Source: Paenibacillaceae bacterium
Lineage (GTDB): Bacteria > Bacillota > Bacilli > Paenibacillales > CANHGK01
NCBI GenBank assembly: GCA_947460235.1
Contig: CANHGK010000008.1
Location: forward strand, 77,453-112,627
DNA: 35,175 nt
Reading direction: 5' to 3'
Both the position numbers and the translations under genes were made by a program. The notes under the pieces were generated by a model that saw only the letters and a program-made list of their open reading frames with translations, did not search any database and had not been told where the DNA came from. This document shows, in pieces, positions 17,538 through 26,282 of this stretch. Position 1 is the first letter of the stretch; each line of letters begins with the position of its first letter.

Positions 17538-19085
17538 ATGAATCGATGGGCTTGGTTGATCGTGATGGTCGTTGCCATCGCGACGAGAGTATGGGATTGG
17601 CCGTTTTCTCCTCCGGGATTAAATCAAGATGAAGCATCCATTGGATATGAAGCATTTTCGATGTTGTTTTATGGGATGGACAGGCATGGTTATTCGTGGC
17701 CAGTTCATTTGATTTCCTGGGGGAGTGGACAACATATTTTATATGCTTGGTTCGCAATGCCTTGGATCGGTTGGTTTGGATTATCGGAGTGGACAGTACG
17801 CTTGCCAATGCTGATTTGCGGTGTTCTCAGTGTGCCGCTGTTCGCCCTTGTGATGCAACGATTGGCTCCATCAGATCCTGTGAATGCCAAACGAATTGGC
17901 GCTTGGTCTGCGTGGCTTTTGGCACTAAGTCCGTGGAACATTTTATTATCGAAATGGGCGCTAGAATCTAATTTATTACCATTTGTATTTTTATGTGCAA
18001 TTTTAACGACATTACGCTGGATGGATCGACCATCATGGGTAAGGTCTTTCCTGATGGCGCTGTCACTCGCAGCGTGCCTGTATACATATAGTAGTGCGTA
18101 TCTTGCAGTTCCTATTTTGCTTGGATACGTATTCATTCGAATGGCGGTAGCGCGCAAAATGACCTGGAAAGGCATGTTACGCTTCGTTCCGATGTTTGGG
18201 ATCATGTCATTTCCGATGATTTGTTTTGTATTGATTAATCGATTTAACCTTTATGAGTTTCGTACGAGTTGGTTGTCCATTCCTTACATGTCTTCGAAAG
18301 AACGATATATCGAGTATTCGATTTTTTCACATAGTGACTGGTTCGTTCAAATGTGCAAAAATGTTTGGGCTACACTCAAGATTATGTTGTTGCTGTCCGA
18401 TGGGCAAGTGTGGAATGGTTTGGATTCGTTTTGGATTGTAAATGTTGTATTACTGCCATTTATGGTTTTAGGATTTTGGCGTGCGTTAATAAGCAGTTTT
18501 CGGGATGGACGATTTGCGAGGCATCAAGGTTCTGTTTTGATCTGTTGGTTTATCATTGCCTTGTCAATCGGCGTGTTCGCAGCACCAAATATAAATCGAC
18601 TGAATTTGTTATTTTTGCCGATGCTTGCGTTTGCGGCGATTGGATTTGTGGAGGCGTTGCAGGAAGGCATAATCATCCGTAGGATTACGCATGTATTTAT
18701 TGTTGCCGTCCTTGGTTGTAGTGGTTATGTGTATGCGCAAATCGTCCAGGATTGGCCGGTGCAAGTCGGGAAAGAGTTTCATCAAGGCGTTGACCAAGCG
18801 ATCGAAGCAGCAGTACAACAGTCGGAAAAATATGCGATACAAGGTCATGCATTGCCAATCGTTTTTGAGAAAAATGTAAAGTTCGCTCAGATCTATACCA
18901 TGTTTTATTTGAAATTACCGCCAGAACCATATGTAGAGGCTTTGAGTGATTCTGGAAGAACTAGAAATGATTTTCCAATACATTATGAGAACAAGTATTG
19001 GTTTGAAGGTAATGGACCAATCATGCACGTGGTACGGGTAAGTGAGTTGAATCCGGGTAACTTTCAAGTAGCTGTGGTTCGTTAA
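17538..19085 (+). CDS. GT39/PMT-like membrane glycosyltransferase
   Basis: A multi-pass membrane protein of 515 residues. The first helix (WAWLIVMVVAIATRVW) is followed by an acidic extracellular loop with NQDEASIGYEA, matching the DE motif of ArnT/PMT-type GT-C enzymes; many further hydrophobic segments follow (for example VLSVPLFALVM, LLALSPWNILLS). About 10-12 helices are likely, with a soluble C-terminal tail. The family moves a sugar from a polyprenyl-phosphate donor to a lipid or protein acceptor on the outer membrane face. I chose ATG 17538 with weak CGGAG at 17523-17527, because the longer frame from 17421 begins inside the terminator of the previous gene. The neighbours encode secreted proteins with Thr/Pro-rich linkers, possible O-glycosylation acceptors; this is a guess from context. 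Confidence 0.7.
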   Translation: MNRWAWLIVMVVAIATRVWDWPFSPPGLNQDEASIGYEAFSMLFYGMDRHGYSWPVHLISWGSGQHILYAWFAMPWIGWFGLSEWTVRLPMLICGVLSVPLFALVMQRLAPSDPVNAKRIGAWSAWLLALSPWNILLSKWALESNLLPFVFLCAILTTLRWMDRPSWVRSFLMALSLAACLYTYSSAYLAVPILLGYVFIRMAVARKMTWKGMLRFVPMFGIMSFPMICFVLINRFNLYEFRTSWLSIPYMSSKERYIEYSIFSHSDWFVQMCKNVWATLKIMLLLSDGQVWNGLDSFWIVNVVLLPFMVLGFWRALISSFRDGRFARHQGSVLICWFIIALSIGVFAAPNINRLNLLFLPMLAFAAIGFVEALQEGIIIRRITHVFIVAVLGCSGYVYAQIVQDWPVQVGKEFHQGVDQAIEAAVQQSEKYAIQGHALPIVFEKNVKFAQIYTMFYLKLPPEPYVEALSDSGRTRNDFPIHYENKYWFEGNGPIMHVVRVSELNPGNFQVAVVR

Positions 19086-19091
19086 CGACAG

Positions 19092-19132
19092 AAAAAACGA
19101 CGATGATCTAATTAGATCATCGTCGTTTTTTT
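19092..19132. terminator. Bidirectional terminator between convergent genes
   Basis: Bases 19092-19131 form a perfect 40-base palindrome: an A6 run, ACGACGATGATCTAA and its mirror, then a T run. It serves the glycosyltransferase on the plus strand and the starch-binding pilin on the minus strand, whose stop codon begins at the last palindrome base. Confidence 0.88.
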
Positions 19133-20684
19133 AATAACTGCCCCAAGCATCTGATTTGGTAGTTGTTGTCGTAGGGATCGTATAAATTCGGTTGGTTGTG
19201 CCCGTTTTCTCCCATGTCTTTGTAGTGTTTTGATACATGTAATATTTATAGGTATACGTTGAGTTAGCTGGTAGTGATCTAGTAATTGTCCAATTACCAC
19301 CTGTATTCCAAGACATCAATAGATCAGTTTCGACATTATTCACAAAGTAAGCCATATAGATGTTTTGACCAACTGATGTTACGTAGTTCACTTGGAATGT
19401 TATCGAAACATTCGGAATTGGCGTTGGTGTCGATGTCGGAACCGGAGTCGCAGTCGGTGTTGGCGACGGTGATGCGGTAGGTGCAGGTGTTCCTGCGATC
19501 ACGGTGTTGTTTTGAACCGTATAATTCGTTAATAAAACAGCATAATTTGAACCGCCATTGGTGTCCCAAGTTCCAGAACCATTGTTAAAACAAACCGTTG
19601 CTCCGTTTGCAGCAGCGAGCGAGATTGTATACTGCATATATCCTGAAAACGTTGATGAGGCGGACATAAGCATTCCTGGTGATACCGTCCAACTGCCGCC
19701 GGTTGGTTGATAATGGATGTAAGTTGATGTCCAAGTGTTAGATGGTTTGTAATAAACCGTAACCGTGTTCGGATTCGCGTCGGTTGTTACGCTTACTGAA
19801 TTGGATAATGCAGATAAATTACCATTGATATCTTCGGCTTTAATTGTAAACATGTAGGTTGAGCTTGGAAATAAATTAGAAATAGTAACGGTTGTTGTCG
19901 TACTTGTTGCAATTTCAATCCCGTCTTTATAAATGTGATATAAACTTACTGCATTGTTATCAGTTGATGCCGTCCAGCTTAACGTTGCTGACGTTGTTGA
20001 TTTTGAGGCATTGCTTACGTTTGATGGTGTAGTTGGAGGTGATGAATCTCCAGAAAGTGTGTAGGGCTCTTGTTGGTCGAGTGCGCTTGTCCAATTTAAT
20101 GAACTTAATTTTGTTGTAAATGTTTTCACGGTGCCAGAATTCAATTTATATTCAATCGATAAAATTTCTGCATTTGTTGAACCAGAATTAATTTCAGGAG
20201 TAAAACACGCAATGATGGATGTGATTGCATCGATTCCGGGTAGCGCTCCGTCGTACAATGTGTTCATCACATTGTCATTTCGGTCTGTAATGTAAATTTG
20301 ATTGATTCGGTTATCTAAGGCAGAAGAAGCAAGCGTGAAATCAAACTTAACCTTTCTTCCGATCACTTGAAGTGCATCGTTAAAGTTGATTAACTGTGCA
20401 TCGCTTTTTGACATTAACGGGATCGATGAACAAGCATTGGCACTAGGGAATGAAATTTGTTGCGTATTCACTTTGCGAAGTTCACTTACAATTTTATCAT
20501 TTAAAAACCGGAGTTGATCTTGGGCGACAAGTAAGCTGCTTGAATTACTAAATGATTTTGTAAATTGAAAAATTGCCATTGAACTTAGCATGAGGACAAC
20601 AGATATTAAACTAAGTCCTGCGAGTAATTCTACCAGTGAAAGTCCGCGTTGCTTATTGGTACGATCAATTTTGGGATACAACAT
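19131..20684 (-). CDS. PilW-like minor type IV pilin with Fn3, CBM25 and CBM20-like starch-binding modules
   Basis: 517 residues. The N-terminus is a class III prepilin signal: a basic leader ending in Gly14, then LSLVELLAGL with Glu at mature position 5 and a hydrophobic helix. Residues to about 205 resemble a PilW-like pilin head with one Cys pair (about 85 and 160). Then come Fn3 (about 216-301, LSWTASTDN), CBM25 (about 306-394) with the full set of binding aromatics (YIHY, GGSWTVSPG, GTWDTN), a Thr/Pro/Ser linker (about 399-424), and a CBM20-like module (about 425-517; LMSWNTGGNW, YKYYM, KTWEKTGTTNR, DAW). CBM25 and CBM20 bind starch, so this pilin should display starch-binding domains on or near a pilus tip. 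A GAGGAG site 7 bases ahead supports ATG 20684. It follows the PilV-like gene after 27 bases and is presumably co-transcribed. Confidence 0.88.
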   Translation of the reverse strand: MLYPKIDRTNKQRGLSLVELLAGLSLISVVLMLSSMAIFQFTKSFSNSSSLLVAQDQLRFLNDKIVSELRKVNTQQISFPSANACSSIPLMSKSDAQLINFNDALQVIGRKVKFDFTLASSALDNRINQIYITDRNDNVMNTLYDGALPGIDAITSIIACFTPEINSGSTNAEILSIEYKLNSGTVKTFTTKLSSLNWTSALDQQEPYTLSGDSSPPTTPSNVSNASKSTTSATLSWTASTDNNAVSLYHIYKDGIEIATSTTTTVTISNLFPSSTYMFTIKAEDINGNLSALSNSVSVTTDANPNTVTVYYKPSNTWTSTYIHYQPTGGSWTVSPGMLMSASSTFSGYMQYTISLAAANGATVCFNNGSGTWDTNGGSNYAVLLTNYTVQNNTVIAGTPAPTASPSPTPTATPVPTSTPTPIPNVSITFQVNYVTSVGQNIYMAYFVNNVETDLLMSWNTGGNWTITRSLPANSTYTYKYYMYQNTTKTWEKTGTTNRIYTIPTTTTTKSDAWGSY

Positions 20685-20711
20685 ACTTCAACTCCTCGTT
20701 CTAACGTGAAC

Positions 20712-21383
20712 TTATGAAGGTAGCGGGATATATGCTTCAACTTTATACGGTGATTGACGACTTCCGATTTGAGGACTAACCGTGATGATGAATTTACGTG
20801 TATATTTACATAAATACAAATCAACACCACCTGACGTGGTAACCTTATTATTTGGCATGACCGCTTCAATTTTAACTTGATAGCTTAGTGCTCCGTTTTT
20901 CATTTGAATGCCGAGGTACTCTGGGTAACCTACGGAAATTGGTGTTGTCCCGCAGGAATTAGAAGATTCTCTTTGTACATTTGCTAACTCTTTCAAATTC
21001 AAAACATTATCGGTTTGGTTTGTGTTGATAATGGTGGGAGAGATGGTAGCAAATTTATTGCTGATCGAAGAAAATGCGATGCAGCTGTAAATACCTGACG
21101 TCCCACAAAGTGAACTCTTCAATGAATCATTTGTGTCGGTATAATTGATGCTCAACTCATCCCCAGAATGATAATTTATTAATTTTGTTTTCATATCTTC
21201 CATCACCGAACGGGCGATTTGGACCATTTGATCACGACTAGCTGTGTCTCTTGTTGTATTATAAGAGACATAGATTGCGCTTAAAACACTAACCAAAATA
21301 ATACTGAGTCCAAAGATGCCTACGATCGCATCAATGAGCGAAAATCCTTGTTCAGTAGATCTTGATTTTGGAAGCGTATTCAT
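20712..21383 (-). CDS. PilV-like minor type IV pilin
   Basis: 223 residues with a prepilin leader (MNTLPKSRSTEQG) cut after Gly13, giving FSLIDAIVGIFGL and a hydrophobic helix. Position +5 is Asp, where most major pilins have Glu. The soluble head has four Cys (LCGTSGIYSC, SNSCGT, LYLCKY), suggesting two disulfides. Minor pilins of this kind prime assembly and form the pilus tip complex with PilW and PilX homologues. GGAGG 9 bases before ATG 21383 supports the start. It is the first gene of a two-gene minus-strand operon with the starch-binding pilin and diverges from the PilX-like gene. The head sequence is not one I recognise beyond the class. Confidence 0.8.
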   Translation of the reverse strand: MNTLPKSRSTEQGFSLIDAIVGIFGLSIILVSVLSAIYVSYNTTRDTASRDQMVQIARSVMEDMKTKLINYHSGDELSINYTDTNDSLKSSLCGTSGIYSCIAFSSISNKFATISPTIINTNQTDNVLNLKELANVQRESSNSCGTTPISVGYPEYLGIQMKNGALSYQVKIEAVMPNNKVTTSGGVDLYLCKYTRKFIITVSPQIGSRQSPYKVEAYIPLPS

Positions 21384-21407
21384 AATTGGAGTCCTCCGAA
21401 ATAATAT

Positions 21408-21422
21408 ATGTAATTATTACAT
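21408..21422. promoter_or_regulatory. 15-base palindrome upstream of the minor pilin operon
   Basis: ATGTAATTATTACAT is a perfect 7-1-7 inverted repeat, the geometry of Fur/PerR/Zur-type boxes, close to the pilV-like ribosome site. No regulator gene is nearby, so its function is inferred from shape only. Confidence 0.3.
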
Positions 21423-21627
21423 TTCTTTTTGTTTATTTTATCATAAAAAATTGTTAAAATTACATTAGTCTTATATTTAAATTCCTCTGTCAATGCTATC
21501 GCGTGAAAACTCCGAACGTAACATCAAGCAAAAATCATGATTGCCTCTTTTTCCTTCTTTCAATGGTATTCGAGATCACATAGGTACTGCAATTCGTAAA
21601 CGTATATTCAAAATTGAGAGGAGAACT

Positions 21628-23580
21628 ATGATGTCAAATCAAACAACCATGCATCGTCAATCCGGAATGGTTTCAATATATATCGTCATTTTGATGGCGT
21701 TAGTCACCATGTTAAGTCTCGCATTTATTCAGATTGTAAACAATAGTTATCTGGCCGTTGAGAAATCAATGAAGAATGAAGATGCGAATTATATTGCTGA
21801 GTCTGGGTTGCTTACTTTGCATAAATTAATCAAAGTAATGAAGGATAAGAGCATTCCGATTACGGATGCTGAAATTATGAGTGTAGCATGTCAACTGAAT
21901 GGCTTAACCTATAATTCAACTGCTAAAGCTTGCTCGACAGGATTAGCAAGCCCCAAATTATCGTTTTCTCAAGGTAGTGGGGATTTTAGTGTTAACTATA
22001 ACGCACAAACATCCGTTATCAAATTTATTTCAAAAGGCACAAACGGCAATCAGGAACGAAACTTGAGCATTCAGTTTTCCAAGAAAGTGACGGCGGCAAC
22101 ATCCGGGTCATGCTCACCAACAAATAAAGATACGTGTATTATTGTTACGACAGCGAGCAGTGCTCCGGTCACTAAATTTGACCGAACAACGAGTACTGGT
22201 ACTTTCCAACAAGTTGTGGATGGAGATGTATTCGCAAATTATAGTCAATTGACAATGGATGCGGATATCGATGCCGTATTCACTTCTGAAGGGTTCGCTA
22301 CACCTCCTCCAACACCAACAACTACTTATACTACGCCTGTTTGTTCGAATAATAATACAACCATCAATTCGAATGATTTAACGACCCAGGCAACCTATAA
22401 TGGCACAATTTGTTCTAAGTATGTTGATGTAAACACTGGGCGGTTAGATATTAACGGGAATCTGTATGCAAGTAATCAATTGTCACTTCGTGGAAATTCA
22501 TTCGGAAATGGTACAACCTACATGATTAAAGTGAATGGCGAAATGGTTGTGAATAATTTCTGGATTTATGACTTGAATCAATATTACAATTGTGCGAACT
22601 ATGTTTGTAACGGTGAACATGGTTTGGAAATTGCAAATAATTTTGTTCTTACAAGCGGAGGAAGTACATTTCTTGCTTCTAATAAATTTACGTCATTTAA
22701 GGTCGGTGGCGACATGATTGTCAAAGGTGATTTGGTTATCGATCACTCGTTTGATAATGCGCTAGAAATTGGCGGAGATTTGATCGTTACTGGTAATTTG
22801 ACAATCAACAAAAGTTTTGGTGGTGGTGGAACTAGTAAAGGTCTATGGGTTGGCGGATCGATCAAAGTTGGTGGAAATATAACCATTAACGATAAAATTG
22901 GGTATATGCGCGTCGGATATCGAGGAAGTTCAGGCGATGGTTATATTAAATGCGGCGGGACATTCACTTCCAATCATTTATACAGTAATCCTCCGAGTGC
23001 TTGGAAAGATGTTGTAACGAATTTACCGATCACAGATATGTCTTATATTACGAGAGATTTAATTGCGAATAATATTCTTGTGAATGGTGATATTTTCTTG
23101 AATGTACGCGGCGGCATCTATTCGAATTCAAATATTTCGATTAACAGTATTAATACTGTGGGTAAGTTGATTGTTGGGAAATCGATGCTTGCGAAGGGAA
23201 ATATTAGTCTCGGTAAACAAATTTCTGGTTTGGAAGTGGCGAATTACTTGATGGCAAAAGGTACTGTTACCGTGGCTCCGATGACGTACACAACTCAGTC
23301 TAGTAGTTATGGGCGAGTAAACAAAATATTGGCCGGTGGAAGAGGGGTGTCGTTTTCCTCTTCTACACAGTCATACGCATTGGATACCTCGACGAATAAA
23401 TATAATGGGTTATCATTTGAACGAATCTGGAGTGGCGGAACATCTGCACTCACATCGGCATATCCGAATCGGGGCGTGTTATTGTTTGGAGATAGCACGA
23501 CGAATTCTTCCGTAACGACGACGACGTCAACGTCCTCAAGTACAAATGAATGGAGTACGATAGATTTCTCTGCAAATTAA
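21628..23580 (+). CDS. PilX-like minor pilin/pilus protein with beta-helix (polymer-forming) body
   Basis: About 650 residues. After a short basic leader with QSG, a long hydrophobic helix (MVSIYIVILMALVTMLSLAF) and NEDANYIAESGLLTLHKLIK match the N-terminus of PilX/GspK-type minor pilins, which commonly lack Glu5. The remainder is unlike normal PilX. It holds Cys-rich segments (YNCANYVCNGEHG, GSCSPTNKDTC) and then many short repeats (VGGDMIVKGDLVIDHS, IGGDLIVTGNLTINKS, VGGSIKVGGNITINDK) that predict a right-handed beta-helix like bactofilin/polymer-forming proteins. The tail is Ser/Thr-rich. GAGGAG at 21618-21623 precedes two adjacent ATGs (21628, 21631); the second has the better spacing. 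The in-frame extension to 21541 has no ribosome site. It diverges from the pilV/pilW-like pair, so it probably belongs to the same pilus tip. Confidence 0.7.
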   Translation: MMSNQTTMHRQSGMVSIYIVILMALVTMLSLAFIQIVNNSYLAVEKSMKNEDANYIAESGLLTLHKLIKVMKDKSIPITDAEIMSVACQLNGLTYNSTAKACSTGLASPKLSFSQGSGDFSVNYNAQTSVIKFISKGTNGNQERNLSIQFSKKVTAATSGSCSPTNKDTCIIVTTASSAPVTKFDRTTSTGTFQQVVDGDVFANYSQLTMDADIDAVFTSEGFATPPPTPTTTYTTPVCSNNNTTINSNDLTTQATYNGTICSKYVDVNTGRLDINGNLYASNQLSLRGNSFGNGTTYMIKVNGEMVVNNFWIYDLNQYYNCANYVCNGEHGLEIANNFVLTSGGSTFLASNKFTSFKVGGDMIVKGDLVIDHSFDNALEIGGDLIVTGNLTINKSFGGGGTSKGLWVGGSIKVGGNITINDKIGYMRVGYRGSSGDGYIKCGGTFTSNHLYSNPPSAWKDVVTNLPITDMSYITRDLIANNILVNGDIFLNVRGGIYSNSNISINSINTVGKLIVGKSMLAKGNISLGKQISGLEVANYLMAKGTVTVAPMTYTTQSSSYGRVNKILAGGRGVSFSSSTQSYALDTSTNKYNGLSFERIWSGGTSALTSAYPNRGVLLFGDSTTNSSVTTTTSTSSSTNEWSTIDFSAN

Positions 23581-23596
23581 TGAAAAATTAGATATC

Positions 23597-23651
23597 AAAA
23601 AAGGGACGAGCCGTTGCGCGATAGAATCGCTCATCGAATCGTCCCTTTTTT
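23597..23651. terminator. Bidirectional terminator between the PilX-like gene and the kinase gene
   Basis: AAAAAAGGGACGA and TCGTCCCTTTTTT are inverted copies around a loop with an inner GAGC/GCTC pairing. Both flanks give T runs in the direction of reading. Confidence 0.82.
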
Positions 23652-23652
23652 G

Positions 23653-26205
23653 TTATATTACAAATGAAAATTCAAACATCGTTCCTTCGCCAACGATGCT
23701 AGAAACGCTAATCGTACCGCCCATACGTTCTACTTCCGATTTGACCGCTGCAAGTCCAATTCCTCGTCCAGAAATAGCATCCGCTTGATCATTTGTACTG
23801 AACCCGTCCATAAAAATTAACTCATAAAGTTCTGTTACCGATCGCTCGTCTGCTGCTGATTTACTAATCAAATTTGCCGCGACTGCTTTTTCACGAACAC
23901 GTTCAACTGAAATTCCGCGCCCATCATCACCGATACAGATGATTAGTCGATTGGTTGATTCGCTTTGATGGATTTGTTTAATTTCAACCGAAATGCGTCC
24001 AGTTTCGGATTTATCTGCTTCAATCCGTTCCTCCATCGTTTCAAGACCGTGGTCAACCATGTTTCGGAATACATGGATGAGCGATTTCACAAAACGATGC
24101 CAAATCATTGGGTCGACAAGTTGATCGCCACCTTTGATTTCGATTGCCTCAAGTGGTTTTTGCATGCGTAATGCGAGTTGTTGTGTGAATATAACATAAC
24201 TTGATAACAATTGTTTCAGTGGTTGATAATGCATTTCTCGCCATGCAGATTCAAAAGCAGGAGTAACAGCTTGATCAAGTAATTTACGAATCTGTTGTTC
24301 AAATTTGAACACTTGTTGTTTTTCAAAAGAAATCGTTTCTCTAGATCGTTTTAAACGGGATCCAATCATTCGATCTAACATACTCATTTCTTCTTGAATC
24401 CAACCTAACCAATTGGTTGAGCGGATGAATGCAAGTAGTTCAGATTCGTTTTCATGGAGTTGTTCCCACATGGTTTCGAATTCATGAGCGTAAGTGGCTG
24501 CAATCATCATGCCATATTGTCCAAAACTCCCTTTGAACGTGTGAATATGACGGTAACATTCTTCTAACCACGTATGATTTTCCGTTACGTCCAACCAATA
24601 CGGAATTGTTGTTGAGGAAAACGTTCTGAAATCATGCATTAACGCACGAAACTCTTGCTCATTTGTTAACAATTGGACGATCATGTTTAACGTATTTCTT
24701 TCCTGCAAAATTTTGGACTGTAATGTCACTGATTCTGTTAGGTCGGTTAAAATAATCAACATTGTTTCGTTATCGATCATTTTGCAACTCATCTGAATCG
24801 TTCGATCATTAATCACAAGCTCTTGGGACAACAACTCACACATTAATTGTCGTTGCATTGGGATGCTTGTTTCAAATACGTCAGACATCATTTGTTCTAA
24901 TTGCTCTCTTGCACTGTCCTGCTCGTTTCTGGGAAATAACAACATGGATACTGGCACACCGCTTAATGTTTCTCCCGGTGAAGTCAACCAACGTTGGCAC
25001 GCCGCACTATAGGTAGGATGAACGGCTAATGAATTCCCGATGCTCAAAAACCCTTGGTCGGTTTGATCTAATAATGTTTGAAGTTGGGCAGATGTGACTC
25101 GAATATGTTCCATCAAATCAGAAAGCACATGAATGGCCCCGCCCAATTGACCAATTTCGTCGCGTTGGTCTAACTCAATATCGGCTACTTGCAGCCCAGT
25201 TAAATTTGCTCTGGAATTGGCAAAAGTTTGTGCGCCGATCGATAATTGTTTGATGCGCCGTGAAATGGATCGACCGGCAAAAGTTGAAATAAGAAACGAA
25301 ACGGCCAAACTTAATAATAGCATTAATAAAAAAGTGTTTCGTGTCGACGCGTTGATCGATGCGAGCAGCGGATCGATAGGTATCCGTTCGGTTAACGTCC
25401 AAGGTGCATTATTCATTGATTTTGAAACAGTAACGATTTTTGAATATTCGGTTTGAGATTCTGGCACTCGAATTTGCCAAATTGGATTTGCTTGAACATC
25501 ATTTAGGTCTAACTCGCTCTGATCATTATAAACAAGACCTTCTAAAATCGAAGAGAACGCAGATGCATCAATCTCAATCAGCATAATGTACTCACGATTA
25601 CGATCTTTCATATTTCTGAGCAATGCGCCCATGGAAAACGATGCGGTTTTGTGAGGGGAAGGATGAATGAAAAAACCGTCCGAATTTGTGGGGATCCAAA
25701 CCGGTGCACCGTCTGCCTTGATGATTCGGTTACACCACTTGTATTGCCAATCTGACATACCTAAAAAATTTGTTGGAGTACTCGAGATCATGGCATACGG
25801 TATTTTCATATTGTTGTGATTCGAAACTAAGGATTTTTCAATTAGACGAACGCCTAAAATATTTTTATTTGAGTTTTTATAAATCGTTAAAATATTTGTG
25901 ATCGGTTCACCATATTTAACTTTTTCACCAAAATTCGTGGTTTTCAGCAACTCTCCATTTGTGCGAATCGTTTCATTCAATAAAATTTGTCGGTGTATGG
26001 ATTGATATACATCGAGAAACAAGTCAAGTTTACCTGCGGCTTGATAGACGGATAATTCTGATGCCTTTGTGACTTCGTCTTCTAATGTTTGATTCGCGTG
26101 TGTGTAGGAAATGAAAGAAACCATCGTGGCGACGGCGATTAAGCTAATAAATGCATAATAAAACATTTTTGCACCAACTGTATAAAACCGATCCGTCCAT
26201 TTCAC
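23653..26205 (-). CDS. CheA-like membrane histidine kinase with Cache, HAMP and Hpt domains
   Basis: 850 residues from a GTG start at 26205, chosen because AAAGGAGGA lies 7 bases ahead; the longer frame to 26304 begins inside the terminator of the neighbouring gene. Order: membrane helix (about 10-31), extracellular Cache-like region (to about 305), second helix (TFLLMLLLSLAVSFLIS), HAMP, PAS-like segment (DQGFLSIGNSLAVHPTYS), Hpt domain with His555 in IHTFKGSFGQYG, and CheA-type ATPase (HVFRNMVDHGLE, GDDGRGI, GRGIGLAAVKSEVERMGG). It has no CheW-like or receiver domain, so it must pass phosphate to a separate regulator. It is paralogous to the kinase at the window start. Its position beside the minor pilin genes suggests, but does not show, a role in pilus or motility control. 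Confidence 0.87.
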   Translation of the reverse strand: MKWTDRFYTVGAKMFYYAFISLIAVATMVSFISYTHANQTLEDEVTKASELSVYQAAGKLDLFLDVYQSIHRQILLNETIRTNGELLKTTNFGEKVKYGEPITNILTIYKNSNKNILGVRLIEKSLVSNHNNMKIPYAMISSTPTNFLGMSDWQYKWCNRIIKADGAPVWIPTNSDGFFIHPSPHKTASFSMGALLRNMKDRNREYIMLIEIDASAFSSILEGLVYNDQSELDLNDVQANPIWQIRVPESQTEYSKIVTVSKSMNNAPWTLTERIPIDPLLASINASTRNTFLLMLLLSLAVSFLISTFAGRSISRRIKQLSIGAQTFANSRANLTGLQVADIELDQRDEIGQLGGAIHVLSDLMEHIRVTSAQLQTLLDQTDQGFLSIGNSLAVHPTYSAACQRWLTSPGETLSGVPVSMLLFPRNEQDSAREQLEQMMSDVFETSIPMQRQLMCELLSQELVINDRTIQMSCKMIDNETMLIILTDLTESVTLQSKILQERNTLNMIVQLLTNEQEFRALMHDFRTFSSTTIPYWLDVTENHTWLEECYRHIHTFKGSFGQYGMMIAATYAHEFETMWEQLHENESELLAFIRSTNWLGWIQEEMSMLDRMIGSRLKRSRETISFEKQQVFKFEQQIRKLLDQAVTPAFESAWREMHYQPLKQLLSSYVIFTQQLALRMQKPLEAIEIKGGDQLVDPMIWHRFVKSLIHVFRNMVDHGLETMEERIEADKSETGRISVEIKQIHQSESTNRLIICIGDDGRGISVERVREKAVAANLISKSAADERSVTELYELIFMDGFSTNDQADAISGRGIGLAAVKSEVERMGGTISVSSIVGEGTMFEFSFVI

Positions 26206-26282
26206 GAGCGTTCCTCCTTTTGGAGAATGGTCTTTTGCTTCTTTTACGTATTCGATATTTTCTTTGTTTTTCCTGTAAATTG

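Noticed and set aside
21541-21627. N-terminal extension of the PilX-like protein
   Set aside because: There is no ribosome site and the extension would put an extra 29 residues before an already complete pilin-type leader.
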